The position numbers were made by a program, and so were the translations under genes. Below are positions 36,884 through 45,231 of a stretch of 64,000 nt of DNA, piece after piece. The stretch comes from JBBSUQ01 sp964389755. GTDB lineage: Bacteria; Bacteroidota; Bacteroidia; Flavobacteriales_D; Crocinitomicaceae. The first letter of the stretch is position 1. Each line of letters opens with the position of its first letter. The DNA is taken from positions 1 to 64,000 of the forward strand of contig CAYMEW010000019.1 of NCBI GenBank assembly GCA_964389755.1, given 5' to 3'. Below the pieces are notes generated by a model, which saw only the letters and a program-made list of their open reading frames with translations, was not told the DNA's origin and made no database searches.

Positions 36884-37531
36884 TCAGTAAAGGTCTTTGC
36901 GAAAACCGACATGAACCGTAAAGATCAGCGGACTACCGCGGTATCCTAAATTGGCTGTCTCGTTACTGGCAATCTGCAAGGCCAGGAATGTCGCGCTCGG
37001 TTCGACGTAAAAAGTTCCTACCGAAGGAAAAGTGTACTTAAATCCGCCGGCGAGCCCCACTCCGAAATTAAAGATGTTTCCTTTCGTTTCCGAAGGACTC
37101 ATATACAGCGTTTCATCATACGGATCCAGCTCGAGCGAAACTTTATTAAAAGCCGCCATGATCGCAGTTCCGCCATAGAAACCAAAACCGTAATCATAAG
37201 TTCCCGCGAGGTAATAACGCGTACCACCTTCCAAAGTGAGGTAATTAAAACTGTACTTCCCGTTCACCTGGATGGCATAGGGTGACGTGTTCTGGTCGCG
37301 TGCTTCCAGAAGAATGGGTGTCGGATCCTGGTCCTGCTGTTTAAAGTAGGTTCCAAGCTTCAGGTAGAATGTAACTTCATCGTCCCGCGGGATCTCAACC
37401 CCGAAATTAAGGCCCGCATACGGTTTTCCGGGCGTAAAAGCCTTGAGAATACTCGCCCCTCCACTCAGTCCCACCTGTGCGGAAGCAGCCAGTGAGATTA
37501 TTGAAAACAGGGCCAACAGACTTTTTTTCAT
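36884..37531 (-). CDS. Outer-membrane beta-barrel protein (215 aa)
   Basis: A signal peptide (MKKSLLALFSIISLAASAQ) precedes strands with alternating residues and a C-terminal IFTVHVGFRKDLY. This resembles PorT/OmpW-type barrels of Bacteroidota. The ATG at 37531 gives the signal peptide at the N-terminus; another ATG at 37543 adds four residues. The gene overlaps or abuts the end of the upstream tag gene (stop 37528), so it is likely co-transcribed with it, though the functions look unrelated. Confidence 0.75.
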   Translation of the reverse strand: MKKSLLALFSIISLAASAQVGLSGGASILKAFTPGKPYAGLNFGVEIPRDDEVTFYLKLGTYFKQQDQDPTPILLEARDQNTSPYAIQVNGKYSFNYLTLEGGTRYYLAGTYDYGFGFYGGTAIMAAFNKVSLELDPYDETLYMSPSETKGNIFNFGVGLAGGFKYTFPSVGTFYVEPSATFLALQIASNETANLGYRGSPLIFTVHVGFRKDLY

Positions 37532-38070
37532 GATTCGTTCCATTTAGGATATAAATTTAAGATAACTTTATAAATATCACAACTTTCGTCATGCGCTCCG
37601 GGCAGATATCCGGTACTCATCAGAAACTCGTTTACGATCTCTCCGCCCACAAATTTAAAATTCCTTTTGAACAGGCGAACCCATTCTTCTTTAGACAGTG
37701 GATGATGCGCATCCAGCCAGGCTCCGAAGGACCCGAATTCGCGCTGTAAGCCGAGCACCTGCTGCGCATTGTGTATAACAGCATCGACCTTGAGTTTGTT
37801 CCGGATAATCCCGGCATCCTGTAACAACCGTTCCCGCTCCTTTACACCGTAAGCCGCTATTGTCGCGATATCGAACTCATCGAAGGCCTTCCGGAAATTC
37901 GCCTCCTTTTTCAGGATTGTTTCCCAGGAAAGCCCGGCCTGGTTGATCTCGAGTATCAGCCTTCCAAATAATTCGTTATCACTCCCGATCGGAAAGCCAT
38001 AGTGCAGGTCGTGGTATACGCGGTGCACATCTTCTTCCGGTCTTCCGGCGCAGAAATCACAATAACTCAT
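37528..38070 (-). CDS. tag: DNA-3-methyladenine glycosylase I (180 aa)
   Basis: Tag excises 3-methyladenine from alkylated DNA in base-excision repair. Motifs: YCDFCAG and VYHDLHYGFPIGSDNELFGRLILEINQAGLSWETIL near residues 20-55, and FKFVGGEIVNEFLMSTGYLPGAHDESC near 140-165. The second Cys/His motif near the C-terminus would complete the zinc site of the family with CDFC at the N-terminus. Length is standard. It is followed by a barrel protein gene that overlaps it slightly. No DNA-repair genes are adjacent. Confidence 0.93.
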   Translation of the reverse strand: MSYCDFCAGRPEEDVHRVYHDLHYGFPIGSDNELFGRLILEINQAGLSWETILKKEANFRKAFDEFDIATIAAYGVKERERLLQDAGIIRNKLKVDAVIHNAQQVLGLQREFGSFGAWLDAHHPLSKEEWVRLFKRNFKFVGGEIVNEFLMSTGYLPGAHDESCDIYKVILNLYPKWNES

Positions 38071-38312
38071 ACGTTCTGAATTGCATTTCGGTTTAGCCGT
38101 GAAGTTACATTCTTTCAGCTAATATGCAGACGGTGAAAAGGTATAAAAGCGTATTCGTCCGGGCAAGTTATTGATCCTGATGTTATTTTGAACGAGCGAT
38201 TTGTATACTTATCCAAAGACATCCGCAAAAAAGCCAGGGACTGCTCATCGGTTCTTATTCTGAAAAATACTACCTTAATGCGTTTTGAGTAAACAGTATA
38301 ACAGAAACCGAT

Positions 38313-39011
38313 ATGATCGATAAGAACAGGAAAAAAACGATAAATGGCTTTCCCCATGTCGCCTTTGCGCAGGAAAGCCACGATCAGCCGGGAGAGGTCG
38401 TGTCACGAAGCCTGCAATTTTTTGAAGAAATGAACGAACGGCGCTCGGTGCGCGACTTTGCCGATACGCCGGTGCCGCGCGAAGCCATTGAGCACATCAT
38501 ACGCACTGCTACTACGGCTCCTTCCGGTGCGCACAAACAGCCCTGGACTTTTTGCGCTATTGCGGATCCCGAACTAAAACGCCGGATTCGCGAAGCTGCC
38601 GAAACGGAAGAAAAAACCAATTATGGCGGACGGATGAGTGAACGCTGGAAAAAAGACCTCTTGCCGCTTGGAACCGATGAACATAAAGCGTTTCTCGAAA
38701 CAGCGCCCTGGTTGATCGTGGTTTTCAGACAGATCTATGAGTGCAACGAACAGGGCGAAAAACATACCCATTACTACGTCAATGAATCGGTCGGGATCGC
38801 GAGCGGACTGCTCATCGCAGCGATTCACCGGGCCGGACTCGTGACTCTGACGCATACGCCGAGCCCCATGAATTTCCTGGCCGAAATACTGAACCGCCCG
38901 GATAACGAACGCGCGTTCCTGTTGCTCCCGGTAGGATACGCTGCCGCAGATGCATTCGTTCCGGATATAGCGCGTAAACCGCTCACGGAAACGAGCGTGT
39001 TTTACGAATAG
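38313..39011 (+). CDS. Nitroreductase family flavoprotein, iodotyrosine deiodinase/BluB-like (232 aa)
   Basis: An FMN-binding nitroreductase. The phosphate-binding RRSVRDF motif is near residues 42-48, TATTAPSGAHKQPWTF near 67-83, and the glycine-rich GIASGLLIAAIHRAGL near 165-181. The PSGAHKQPW motif and the C-terminal lid pattern (MNFLAEILNRPDNERAFLLLPVGY) match the subgroup of reductive dehalogenases and BluB-like enzymes. Physiological substrate is unknown. The gene stands alone, with a terminator-like hairpin 33 bases downstream. The start may lie at a later ATG, since the first about 25 residues are not part of the domain. Confidence 0.85.
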   Translation: MIDKNRKKTINGFPHVAFAQESHDQPGEVVSRSLQFFEEMNERRSVRDFADTPVPREAIEHIIRTATTAPSGAHKQPWTFCAIADPELKRRIREAAETEEKTNYGGRMSERWKKDLLPLGTDEHKAFLETAPWLIVVFRQIYECNEQGEKHTHYYVNESVGIASGLLIAAIHRAGLVTLTHTPSPMNFLAEILNRPDNERAFLLLPVGYAAADAFVPDIARKPLTETSVFYE

Positions 39012-39043
39012 CGACGTCAATAAAAGACTTTTAGCAGCAAAAA

Positions 39044-39073
39044 ACCGTTTTAATTCGCTTAAACGGTTATTAA
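39044..39073 (+). terminator. Likely terminator after the nitroreductase gene
   Basis: An inverted repeat AACCGTTT ... AAACGGTT (about 39046-39068) lies 33 bases after the nitroreductase stop and is AT-rich. It has only a weak T-run, so it is a moderate call. Confidence 0.5.
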
Positions 39074-39106
39074 CAGTGGCTGCTTAAAACTTTCGAAAGC
39101 CCCGGG

Positions 39107-39135
39107 TTTGTCCACCAAAAAGATTACTACATTTA
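39107..39135 (+). promoter_or_regulatory. Candidate promoter of the antiporter gene
   Basis: TTTG (39107-39110) is followed 17 bases later by TACATTTA (39128-39135), close to the Bacteroidota TTTG/TAnnTTTG pattern. It ends only 6 bases before the ATG at 39142, so use of this promoter would give a leaderless or nearly leaderless mRNA; that lowers confidence. Confidence 0.35.
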
Positions 39136-39141
39136 CAGTTC

Positions 39142-40449
39142 ATGACTGCGACCATTATTATAACGCTGTGTGTGCTTTTGCTGATTGCATACGTCTTTGA
39201 TCTTACGTTTTCCAAAACCCGGATTCCATCGGTTATTCTGCTTCTTTTGCTCGGCTGGATCGTAAAACAGCTCACGCTCTTTTTCGAAATGAAACTCCCC
39301 GATTTTTCGGGCGTACTTCCCATTTTCGGAACCATCGGACTGATCCTGATCGTATTGGAGGGATCGCTCGAACTGGAACTGAACCGCACGAAACTCGGAC
39401 TGATCGGAAAATCGGCACTGGGTTCTTTCCTGCCCCTGCTCGCTCTCGCTTTTACGCTGGCTTACGCATTTCAATACCTCGGTTATGCCTCATTGAAAGA
39501 TAACCTGGTCAACGCCATTCCGTTTTGCATCATCAGCAGTGCCATTGCGATTCCGAGTGTCAAAAACCTGCCTTCTGCGGACCGCGAATTCGTAATCTAT
39601 GAAAGCAGCCTCTCCGATATTCTCGGGGTGCTTTTCTTTAATTTCATTGCCTTAAACAGCGTCTTTGACCTTCATTCGTTCGGGAACTTCGGACTGCAGA
39701 TCCTGATCGTCGCCGTCGGATCCTTCGTGGGAACCATCGCGCTTTCTTTCCTGTTGAGCCGTATCGAACACCACATCAAATTCATTCCGATCATCCTGTT
39801 GATCATCCTCATTTACGAAATCTCCAAGATCTATCACCTTCCCGCACTGATCTTTATCATGATGTTCGGGCTCTTCATCGGGAACCTGGACGAATTGAAA
39901 CGCTTTAAATGGATAGAGACCTTCAAACCCGACGTCCTGAACCTGGAGGTCCAGAAGTTCAAAGGACTCACGATCGAAGCAGCTTTCCTGATCCGCGCAC
40001 TGTTCTTCCTGCTCTTCGGATATTTGCTGGACACGGCTGAAATTCTCAATACCGATACACTTGTCTGGTCTGTCGGGATCGTATTCCTCATTTTCTTCTT
40101 CCGCGCCATCCAGCTGAAACTGTCGAACCTGCCTTTGAAATCGCTGCTGTTCGTGGCTCCGCGCGGCCTCATTACGATCCTCCTGTTTCTCTCTATTGAC
40201 CCGGATGATCGCATTCTTCCGGTTAACAAGTCCCTGATCATCCAGGTGATCCTGCTGACCGTGATTATCATGATGATCGCCTTGATGATGGCATCGAAAG
40301 CCAAGGAAAAGAAACTCGAAGCTCTTGAACAGGAAGCGGTTCCCGAAACGTCTCCGGCCCCCGGCCCGGCATCTATGGATTCGCACGACACGGAAGACTG
40401 GGAATCATCACAGCCTGAAGACGACACGCTGCCCGGCGAAAAATCCTGA
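39142..40449 (+). CDS. Cation:proton antiporter family membrane protein (435 aa)
   Basis: A polytopic protein with about 11-12 hydrophobic segments from residue 1 to about 385, followed by an acidic cytosolic tail (DTEDWESSQPEDD). It has the conserved pattern of CPA-type Na+ or K+/H+ antiporters: TRIPSVILLLLLGWIVK, IGLILIVLEGSLELEL near 60-80, and a PRGLITILLFLS segment in the second half. It should exchange cations for protons at the inner membrane for pH or salt homeostasis. There is no TrkA-type regulatory domain on it. The substrate ion is not determined. It is a single-gene unit. Confidence 0.87.
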   Translation: MTATIIITLCVLLLIAYVFDLTFSKTRIPSVILLLLLGWIVKQLTLFFEMKLPDFSGVLPIFGTIGLILIVLEGSLELELNRTKLGLIGKSALGSFLPLLALAFTLAYAFQYLGYASLKDNLVNAIPFCIISSAIAIPSVKNLPSADREFVIYESSLSDILGVLFFNFIALNSVFDLHSFGNFGLQILIVAVGSFVGTIALSFLLSRIEHHIKFIPIILLIILIYEISKIYHLPALIFIMMFGLFIGNLDELKRFKWIETFKPDVLNLEVQKFKGLTIEAAFLIRALFFLLFGYLLDTAEILNTDTLVWSVGIVFLIFFFRAIQLKLSNLPLKSLLFVAPRGLITILLFLSIDPDDRILPVNKSLIIQVILLTVIIMMIALMMASKAKEKKLEALEQEAVPETSPAPGPASMDSHDTEDWESSQPEDDTLPGEKS

Positions 40450-40550
40450 TAAGCTCCTACTTCATTCGAAGGTACGGGATATGTTAAAGTCATTTTCGGG
40501 AGCGCCCCGGTCTTTTTTATTTCGGAGAAAGGTTGTAACTTGGTAGCAGT

Positions 40551-41039
40551 ATGGCGCTCACAATGACATCAATCTGTTTAAAAACGAAGATACGTGCCCC
40601 TCGCGAGGTGGTTTTCGATCTTTCGCGTAGCATTGACCTGCACATGCGTTCAACGGCCCATACCCGCGAAACAGCGATTGCCGGAAGAACCAGCGGATTG
40701 ATCGGTCCGAAAGAAACCGTGACCTGGCGCGCACGCCATTTCGGGTATTTTTTCACGATGACCTCCGGCATCACGGACTACTGCTTTCCTACCCACTTTC
40801 GGGACGAAATGGTTCGCGGGCCATTCCGGCGCATCCGTCACGACCATTACTTCGACAACGACGAAACAGGAACGGTAATGCGAGACGTCTTTGAATTCGA
40901 GGCTCCGCTCGGACTCGTCGGAAAGCTAACGAGCATGCTGTTGTTGCGCGGCCACCTGCGCCGTCTGCTCCGGCGACGGAATAAAATGATCCGCGAATAC
41001 GCCGAGTCGGGTCGCTGGAAAGAATTGATCCGCGGTTAA
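40551..41039 (+). CDS. SRPBCC (START-like) family protein (162 aa)
   Basis: A small soluble protein with START-like fold features: PREVVFDLSRSIDLHM near residues 15-30, AGRTSGLIGPKETVTWRARHFG near 44-65, DEMVRGPFRRIRHDHYF near 83-100, and MRDVFEFEAPLGLVGKL near 110-130. Relatives (ligand-binding or cell-division inhibitor YfcH/SRPBCC type) bind hydrophobic ligands, but the ligand is unknown. The C-terminus is rich in Arg and Leu. It is followed by a fatty-acid desaturase gene 68 bases on, on the same strand, which hints at lipid-related function. Confidence 0.8.
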   Translation: MALTMTSICLKTKIRAPREVVFDLSRSIDLHMRSTAHTRETAIAGRTSGLIGPKETVTWRARHFGYFFTMTSGITDYCFPTHFRDEMVRGPFRRIRHDHYFDNDETGTVMRDVFEFEAPLGLVGKLTSMLLLRGHLRRLLRRRNKMIREYAESGRWKELIRG

Positions 41040-41107
41040 AGCTTTTTGGATAGTACGCTGAATACGCTTTTTTCGTACTTTTATCCGAAACCATTAAATC
41101 AATTTGT

Positions 41108-41890
41108 ATGAACCACCAACAAATTCTTCGCGCCGTCAACTGGCAGGACCTTCGCAAACTCAGTACTTCCGAGTTACTTATTGAAAACAACCTGACCATT
41201 CCCTGGTTTGTAATAGCGAACACCTTCGCCTGGTTTGAGCATTACCTCATCGCCCTGCCCTTTTCAGCTTTCTTTTTCCTGGCGGCACTCCGGCAGGTGC
41301 ACAATGGCTTTCACAATGCGCTTGGCACCAATCGTTTCCTGACCTGGTTCACCCTGTACTCGAACAGTGTCCTGATGTTCGTGTCCGTACATGCCGTGCG
41401 ATTCAATCACCTGCGTCATCACAAATACTGTTTGCAGGAACAGGATTACGAGGGCAAATCTGCACGCATGCGCTGGTATACCGCGATCCTTTACGGTCCT
41501 GTGCACCTCTTCCTCATACACCGGGTCACCTGGATCCACGGAAACAGGAAACACCGCCGGAATATGCTTTTGGAGTTGTTCAGTATTGGTATTTTCCTAA
41601 GTCTGATCGTTTATTTCCAGGTTCACGTACTTCTCTATCATGCGGCTGTCATGCTCCTGGCAGAATGCCTCATGGCTTTTTTCGCGGTATGGACCGTTCA
41701 TCATGACACGCACGAAAACCCACTGATTGCCAGAACACAGCGGAAAAGCTGGAAGAACCGGCTCACCCTGAATATGTTCTATCATCTTGAACATCACCTG
41801 TTTCCCGCCGTTCCGACCATTAAACTTCCTGAACTGGCACGAAGGATCGATGCCATGTTGCCCGAACTCGAAAAGAAAAGCACCTTTTAG
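41108..41890 (+). CDS. Fatty acid desaturase family protein (260 aa)
   Basis: An integral membrane di-iron enzyme with its histidine boxes: HNGFHN near residue 61-66, HLRHHKYC near 101-108, VHHDTHE near 198-204, and YHLEHHLFPAVP near 224-235. These bind the two iron ions. About four hydrophobic segments (for example IPWFVIANTFAW, FSAFFFLAALRQ) flank the boxes. It inserts a double bond or hydroxyl group into a lipid acyl chain or a related lipid, requiring O2 and a ferredoxin-type donor. The exact lipid substrate is unknown. It follows a START-like gene on the same strand. Confidence 0.9.
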   Translation: MNHQQILRAVNWQDLRKLSTSELLIENNLTIPWFVIANTFAWFEHYLIALPFSAFFFLAALRQVHNGFHNALGTNRFLTWFTLYSNSVLMFVSVHAVRFNHLRHHKYCLQEQDYEGKSARMRWYTAILYGPVHLFLIHRVTWIHGNRKHRRNMLLELFSIGIFLSLIVYFQVHVLLYHAAVMLLAECLMAFFAVWTVHHDTHENPLIARTQRKSWKNRLTLNMFYHLEHHLFPAVPTIKLPELARRIDAMLPELEKKSTF

Positions 41891-41891
41891 A

Positions 41892-41920
41892 TTGGTATTC
41901 GGGAATTAAGTGTATTTTTA
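41892..41920 (+). promoter_or_regulatory. Candidate promoter of the secreted protein gene at 41963
   Basis: TTG (41892-41894) and TATTTTTA (41913-41920) are 18 bases apart, matching the Bacteroidota pattern with one mismatch in the -7 box. It overlaps the last base of the desaturase stop region and is 42 bases upstream of the start codon. Confidence 0.4.
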
Positions 41921-41962
41921 AAAGAAAGGTCCGCTTCACAAAGCACTTAAAGAAACCCGTTT

Positions 41963-42802
41963 ATGAACCGTATATTATTTTTACTTGGAACCCTCCTTGC
42001 GATCGGAACGGTCTGCGCGCAGGAAGAACAGGATATCCTCGATGAAGGTTTTGCACTCTACTATTCCGAAATGGCTTCCTGGAACGGAACCGACCTCTTC
42101 CTGGACCAGCTTGGAAACAAACGCGATCAGTCGGGAGGATATTTTTCATACACGGACGAAACGGGACATTCCCACTGCGTTTTCTTCAACCGTTCGGATG
42201 TCCCTGAAATTCTCGCAATCTTTAGTTTCGACAGTACGTTTCTTGAAGGGAAGGTACTGATCGACACCCTGCGCCGTGAATTTACCGCTTACGAAAAGGA
42301 ACTTTTCACGATCCGGCAAAAAGCGCTGAACCGCGTGCGTGAGGACAGTACGTTCATCCTGTATGAGCATACGAGTTTTAACATTATTCCGTTGATCCGC
42401 AAGGGTGAGAAAAAAGTCTATGTACTGACAGGTCCGCAGGCTTCGGGTGTGGTGATTTTCGGGAATGATTACTTACTGCGTTTTAACGATTTGAATGAGA
42501 TCGAAAGTGTGTCGATGCTTCACCGCAACATCCTGCCCGTTGATTTCGGCGAACCGGGAGAAGCACCTGTCACCACGATGCACAGTCATGCTACTGAAAC
42601 CGGCGAACTGATCACGCCGACCGACATCTGTACGCTTCTATTATATGGCCCTTATGCCAACTGGAGCATGCACGTCGTTGTGGGCAAAAAGAAGGTAAGC
42701 CTGTGGAATTGTGATACACAGAGCCTGCTCATACTCGATCGCAAAGCATTTGAGAAGATCTCGAAAGACGTGGAAAAGCGCGAAAAGAAAAAAAGAAACT
42801 GA
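41963..42802 (+). CDS. Secreted protein of unknown function (279 aa)
   Basis: A signal peptide (MNRILFLLGTLLAIGTVCAQ) precedes a mature chain with an N-terminal alpha/beta region (ILDEGFALYYSEMASWNGTDLF) and a C-terminal part with a conspicuous TTMHSHATETGELITPTDICTLL segment near residues 212-235. The His pair in this segment could be metal-binding, but this is only a thought. The C-terminus is very basic (EKREKKKRN). No family is recognised. It is 47 bases upstream of a small Cys-rich secreted protein gene. It is probably real because of the signal peptide and length. Confidence 0.75.
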   Translation: MNRILFLLGTLLAIGTVCAQEEQDILDEGFALYYSEMASWNGTDLFLDQLGNKRDQSGGYFSYTDETGHSHCVFFNRSDVPEILAIFSFDSTFLEGKVLIDTLRREFTAYEKELFTIRQKALNRVREDSTFILYEHTSFNIIPLIRKGEKKVYVLTGPQASGVVIFGNDYLLRFNDLNEIESVSMLHRNILPVDFGEPGEAPVTTMHSHATETGELITPTDICTLLLYGPYANWSMHVVVGKKKVSLWNCDTQSLLILDRKAFEKISKDVEKREKKKRN

Positions 42803-42849
42803 TTCGTTTGAAAAAAGGGACTATTTTAGAACCGGATAACACTACTTTC

Positions 42850-43062
42850 ATGAAAAAACTACTGATCGCCTGTTCCGCGCTGCTTTTGCTGACAGGAACC
42901 GCACAGACCGCTGATGTCTACATTTGCATAAGTCGCGCAGCGAAAAAATATCATTATACGAAAAGCTGCCGGGGAATCAAGCGTTGCACACATACCATTG
43001 AACAGGTAAGTAAAACGGAAGCGATGCGCAGGGGGTATACACTTTGCGGATACGAGGATTAG
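42850..43062 (+). CDS. Small secreted Cys/His-rich protein (70 aa)
   Basis: A signal peptide (MKKLLIACSALLLLTGTAQT) precedes a 50-residue domain with the pattern C-x9-YHYTKSCRGIKRC and TLCGYED. The HxxxxC...C spacing resembles small metal-binding domains (Ada-type, or those at the ends of some nucleases) that hold zinc by His and Cys. I cannot assign a function. The start at 42850 is chosen because an upstream in-frame start would add a 14-residue stretch before the signal peptide. It overlaps the convergent NUDIX gene by 4 bases. Confidence 0.65.
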   Translation: MKKLLIACSALLLLTGTAQTADVYICISRAAKKYHYTKSCRGIKRCTHTIEQVSKTEAMRRGYTLCGYED

Positions 43063-43616
43063 ACTTTCGAGCCGAGCCACCACCAGCAGGCCATGAGCGT
43101 TTTGGCATCCACCAGTTCGCCCGAAATAATGTGATCCTCCAGTTCCTCGCGCGGAATACGTACCAGTTCCGTAAATTCATCCTGGCTGACGCCGCCGCCG
43201 CCCTCCCCGCTACGGTCTTTATGAGAAACTTCAGCATAGAACAGGTGCATCCGTTCGTCGGAATAACCGGGAGACACGTAAAACGAAGTAATCAGGCGTA
43301 CTCCCTCGAGTTCATAGCCTGTTTCTTCCGATACTTCACGTCGCAGCGCCTTTTCAGGTGTTTCCCCCGACTCCATTCTGCCTGCCGGAATCTCAACCAG
43401 GAAACGATTGGCCGGATAACGATACTGTTTCACCAGGATGAAACTTTCCGTATCGGCTTCATAGATCAGTACTGCAACAGCTTCTCCGCGAACAACCTTT
43501 TCACGCTCGAAAGCGTGCACGGCATCCGATTGTTCATCGCGTAAAGTAATATCTGCTTTAATGACCGGTAATTTACCGTCATACATTCTTTTTTCGTTAC
43601 GAACCGTTTGTTTCAT
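43059..43616 (-). CDS. NUDIX hydrolase, ADP-ribose pyrophosphatase-like (185 aa)
   Basis: The NUDIX box is complete (GRMESGETPEKALRREVSEE, then TGYE; G-x5-E-x7-REVSEE) near residues 84-106, preceded by the substrate-side motif LVKQYRYPANRFLVEIPAG near 68-86, which is typical of ADP-ribose or GDP-sugar pyrophosphatases (NudF/NudK type). It hydrolyses nucleoside diphosphate derivatives with Mg2+. ATG 43616 (MKQTVRN) is preferred over the upstream TTG at 43655. It meets the small Cys-rich gene head-on with a 4-base overlap. Substrate is not resolved. Confidence 0.9.
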   Translation of the reverse strand: MKQTVRNEKRMYDGKLPVIKADITLRDEQSDAVHAFEREKVVRGEAVAVLIYEADTESFILVKQYRYPANRFLVEIPAGRMESGETPEKALRREVSEETGYELEGVRLITSFYVSPGYSDERMHLFYAEVSHKDRSGEGGGGVSQDEFTELVRIPREELEDHIISGELVDAKTLMACWWWLGSKV

Positions 43617-43674
43617 GAAGGACGCATTTGGTGTTTCAGAAGTAACAAAAGGCAACTCGCTTTGTTGCAGTGCA

Positions 43675-44181
43675 TCAGTTAAAATTCGGGGCGTTCAGGT
43701 CCTTCCCGGAATAATACCCCGTATCGACATCGCAAATGAGTTTTGTCAGCGTGGTAATCTGACCCGTATGGTATGAAAAGTGCTCGATCACGTGAATGAG
43801 CGCAGATAGCCCGGTTTCGTGAAAGCCCTGGATGGTGCGCGGCATGGCCAGGTCACTTTCAACAAGGGTTTTGAACACCTGCCTTGCATTGGACTTGAAG
43901 TTTTCCATCAGGAAGATCAGGTCCGACTTCCGGATATTGGAATGTTTCATAAACTCCTGCGCCCGATCGCGGTTATCCGGCTTTCCCCCGAGCCCTGAAA
44001 GAATCCACTGACGACCGTTTCCGCACAGGTGCAGGACGAGGTTCCCGACAGACGGAATATTCCCGTTGGGCGAAAACCAGAGTTTTTCTTCGGGGATGAG
44101 CGCCAGGCATTTGAAGATCCGTGAGTAAGATTCGGAAAATACCCTGCGTTCGAATTCATCAAGCAGCAATTGTTTCATCAT
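43675..44181 (-). CDS. DinB family protein (168 aa)
   Basis: An all-alpha four-helix-bundle protein of the DinB/YfiT family. Characteristic segments are GNLVLHLCGNGRQWILSG near 46-65 and ALIHVIEHFSYHTGQITTL near 130-150, with the metal-binding histidines of the DinB fold (HLC, HFSYH). The C-terminus DVDTGYYSGKDLN is family-typical. Family members are often zinc-dependent thiol-transferases or of unknown function. It lies 19 bases downstream of the divergent region that holds the tRNA promoter and is transcribed opposite to the tRNA gene. Confidence 0.87.
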   Translation of the reverse strand: MMKQLLLDEFERRVFSESYSRIFKCLALIPEEKLWFSPNGNIPSVGNLVLHLCGNGRQWILSGLGGKPDNRDRAQEFMKHSNIRKSDLIFLMENFKSNARQVFKTLVESDLAMPRTIQGFHETGLSALIHVIEHFSYHTGQITTLTKLICDVDTGYYSGKDLNAPNFN

Positions 44182-44258
44182 ACAGCGTCATGGCGTAAAA
44201 CGTGACTTAAATTTAAAAAAAATAATGAATAAATGATGTCGGAAAAACAGAATTTATC

Positions 44259-44266
44259 TATATTTG
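44259..44266 (+). promoter_or_regulatory. -7 box of the tRNA-His gene
   Basis: TATATTTG at 44259-44266 matches TAnnTTTG exactly and is 12 bases upstream of the tRNA 5' end. No good TTTG element is seen at the expected -33 position. Confidence 0.5.
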
Positions 44267-44278
44267 CCCCCACCAAAT

Positions 44279-44353
<75 letters not shown>

Positions 44354-44363
44354 CAGGTAACAA

Positions 44364-44397
44364 AAAACCCCGGATTTTCCCGGGGTTTTCTTTTTTT
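44364..44397 (+). terminator. Strong Rho-independent terminator after tRNA-His
   Basis: AACCCCGG (44366-44373) pairs with CCGGGGTT (44380-44387), with loop ATTTTC and a T-rich tail to 44397 containing a run of seven T. It ends the tRNA transcript. Confidence 0.9.
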
Positions 44398-44442
44398 ATG
44401 TATCCTGAAAACTTTCAGAGCCGCATAAATCAACGTTTCTCT

Positions 44443-45210
44443 TCAATCTCCCAGGAATAAATACTCACGGAATTTCGGGTCTTCAACATGTTCTTTGAAA
44501 CGATCAGGCACCTCGAACTGCGCCTTATTCATTCTTCCGACAAAGGTTTGGGAATAATAGACCTTCCCTCCTGCCTGGCACTTGAGGCGCATCTTTGTTT
44601 TGTAATTCCCGCCATAATGCGGAATCTTGATGACTGCCAGGTTACCAGGAGGAATGATACACTGCCCAAAACTGTTTCCGCACAAACTGTGATTCCAGTA
44701 CTCGATCGGTTTCCATTCGCCGGATGCGTCCCGTGCCTCGCGGATCATCGTGAGTCGTCCATCCTCGTTATCCAGGAAAAGTGTATCCGCCGTGGTGTTT
44801 CGGATAAACGCAGGAAATGCCCGAAAGTTTTCAGGGAGGTACACACGTTCCCCGTTCTCCGGGGGCGGTAACAAGTTGACATCGTAATTTTTCAGCACGA
44901 TTTCCTGTTTGGTATCGACCCACATGTCGGGTTCGGCAGAGCCCAAATTAAATCGTTTGACCTGGGGGTGAAAACCGAAGTACGAATTCAGCCTCACACT
45001 GTTTTCATCCAGACTTAGCGTTTTGGAAAACGGCCCCACATACCCAATTCTGTTTTCAGAGTCCTGCATCTCAAAGGCAGTCCGAAGCGTATCGGCCGGA
45101 AAGAACATTTCACTAACCCGCGGTGTTTTGCGGGTTAAACTCTGAAATACGCTACAATCACTCAGCAGGGAAGCGCAAATAAGGGCGGTTAAAATCAGGA
45201 ACTTTTTCAA
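44443..45210 (-). CDS. Lipoprotein of unknown function (255 aa)
   Basis: A lipoprotein signal peptide (MKKFLILTALICASLLSDC, lipid-site Cys near 19) precedes a beta-rich chain (about 20-255) with no recognised family. The segments GDGRLTMIREARDASGEWKPIEYW-like (near 150-175) and NLAVIKIPHYGGNYKTKMRLKCQAGGKVYYSQTF near 187-225 suggest a beta-sandwich. It might be a surface lipoprotein. It is on the minus strand, opposite to the tRNA, and 21 bases from the alpha/beta hydrolase upstream. Confidence 0.72.
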   Translation of the reverse strand: MKKFLILTALICASLLSDCSVFQSLTRKTPRVSEMFFPADTLRTAFEMQDSENRIGYVGPFSKTLSLDENSVRLNSYFGFHPQVKRFNLGSAEPDMWVDTKQEIVLKNYDVNLLPPPENGERVYLPENFRAFPAFIRNTTADTLFLDNEDGRLTMIREARDASGEWKPIEYWNHSLCGNSFGQCIIPPGNLAVIKIPHYGGNYKTKMRLKCQAGGKVYYSQTFVGRMNKAQFEVPDRFKEHVEDPKFREYLFLGD

Positions 45211-45231
45211 AATTATCGTATTTGTTCAGTT

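Noticed and set aside
38115..38381. Minus-strand 88-codon open frame and a plus-strand fragment (DPDVILNERFVYLSKDIRKK-like) in the 242-base gap between tag and the nitroreductase gene
   Set aside because: Neither has a convincing start or recognisable family; the plus frame has no ATG and is closed upstream by a stop. It might be a gene remnant, but the support is too weak to annotate.
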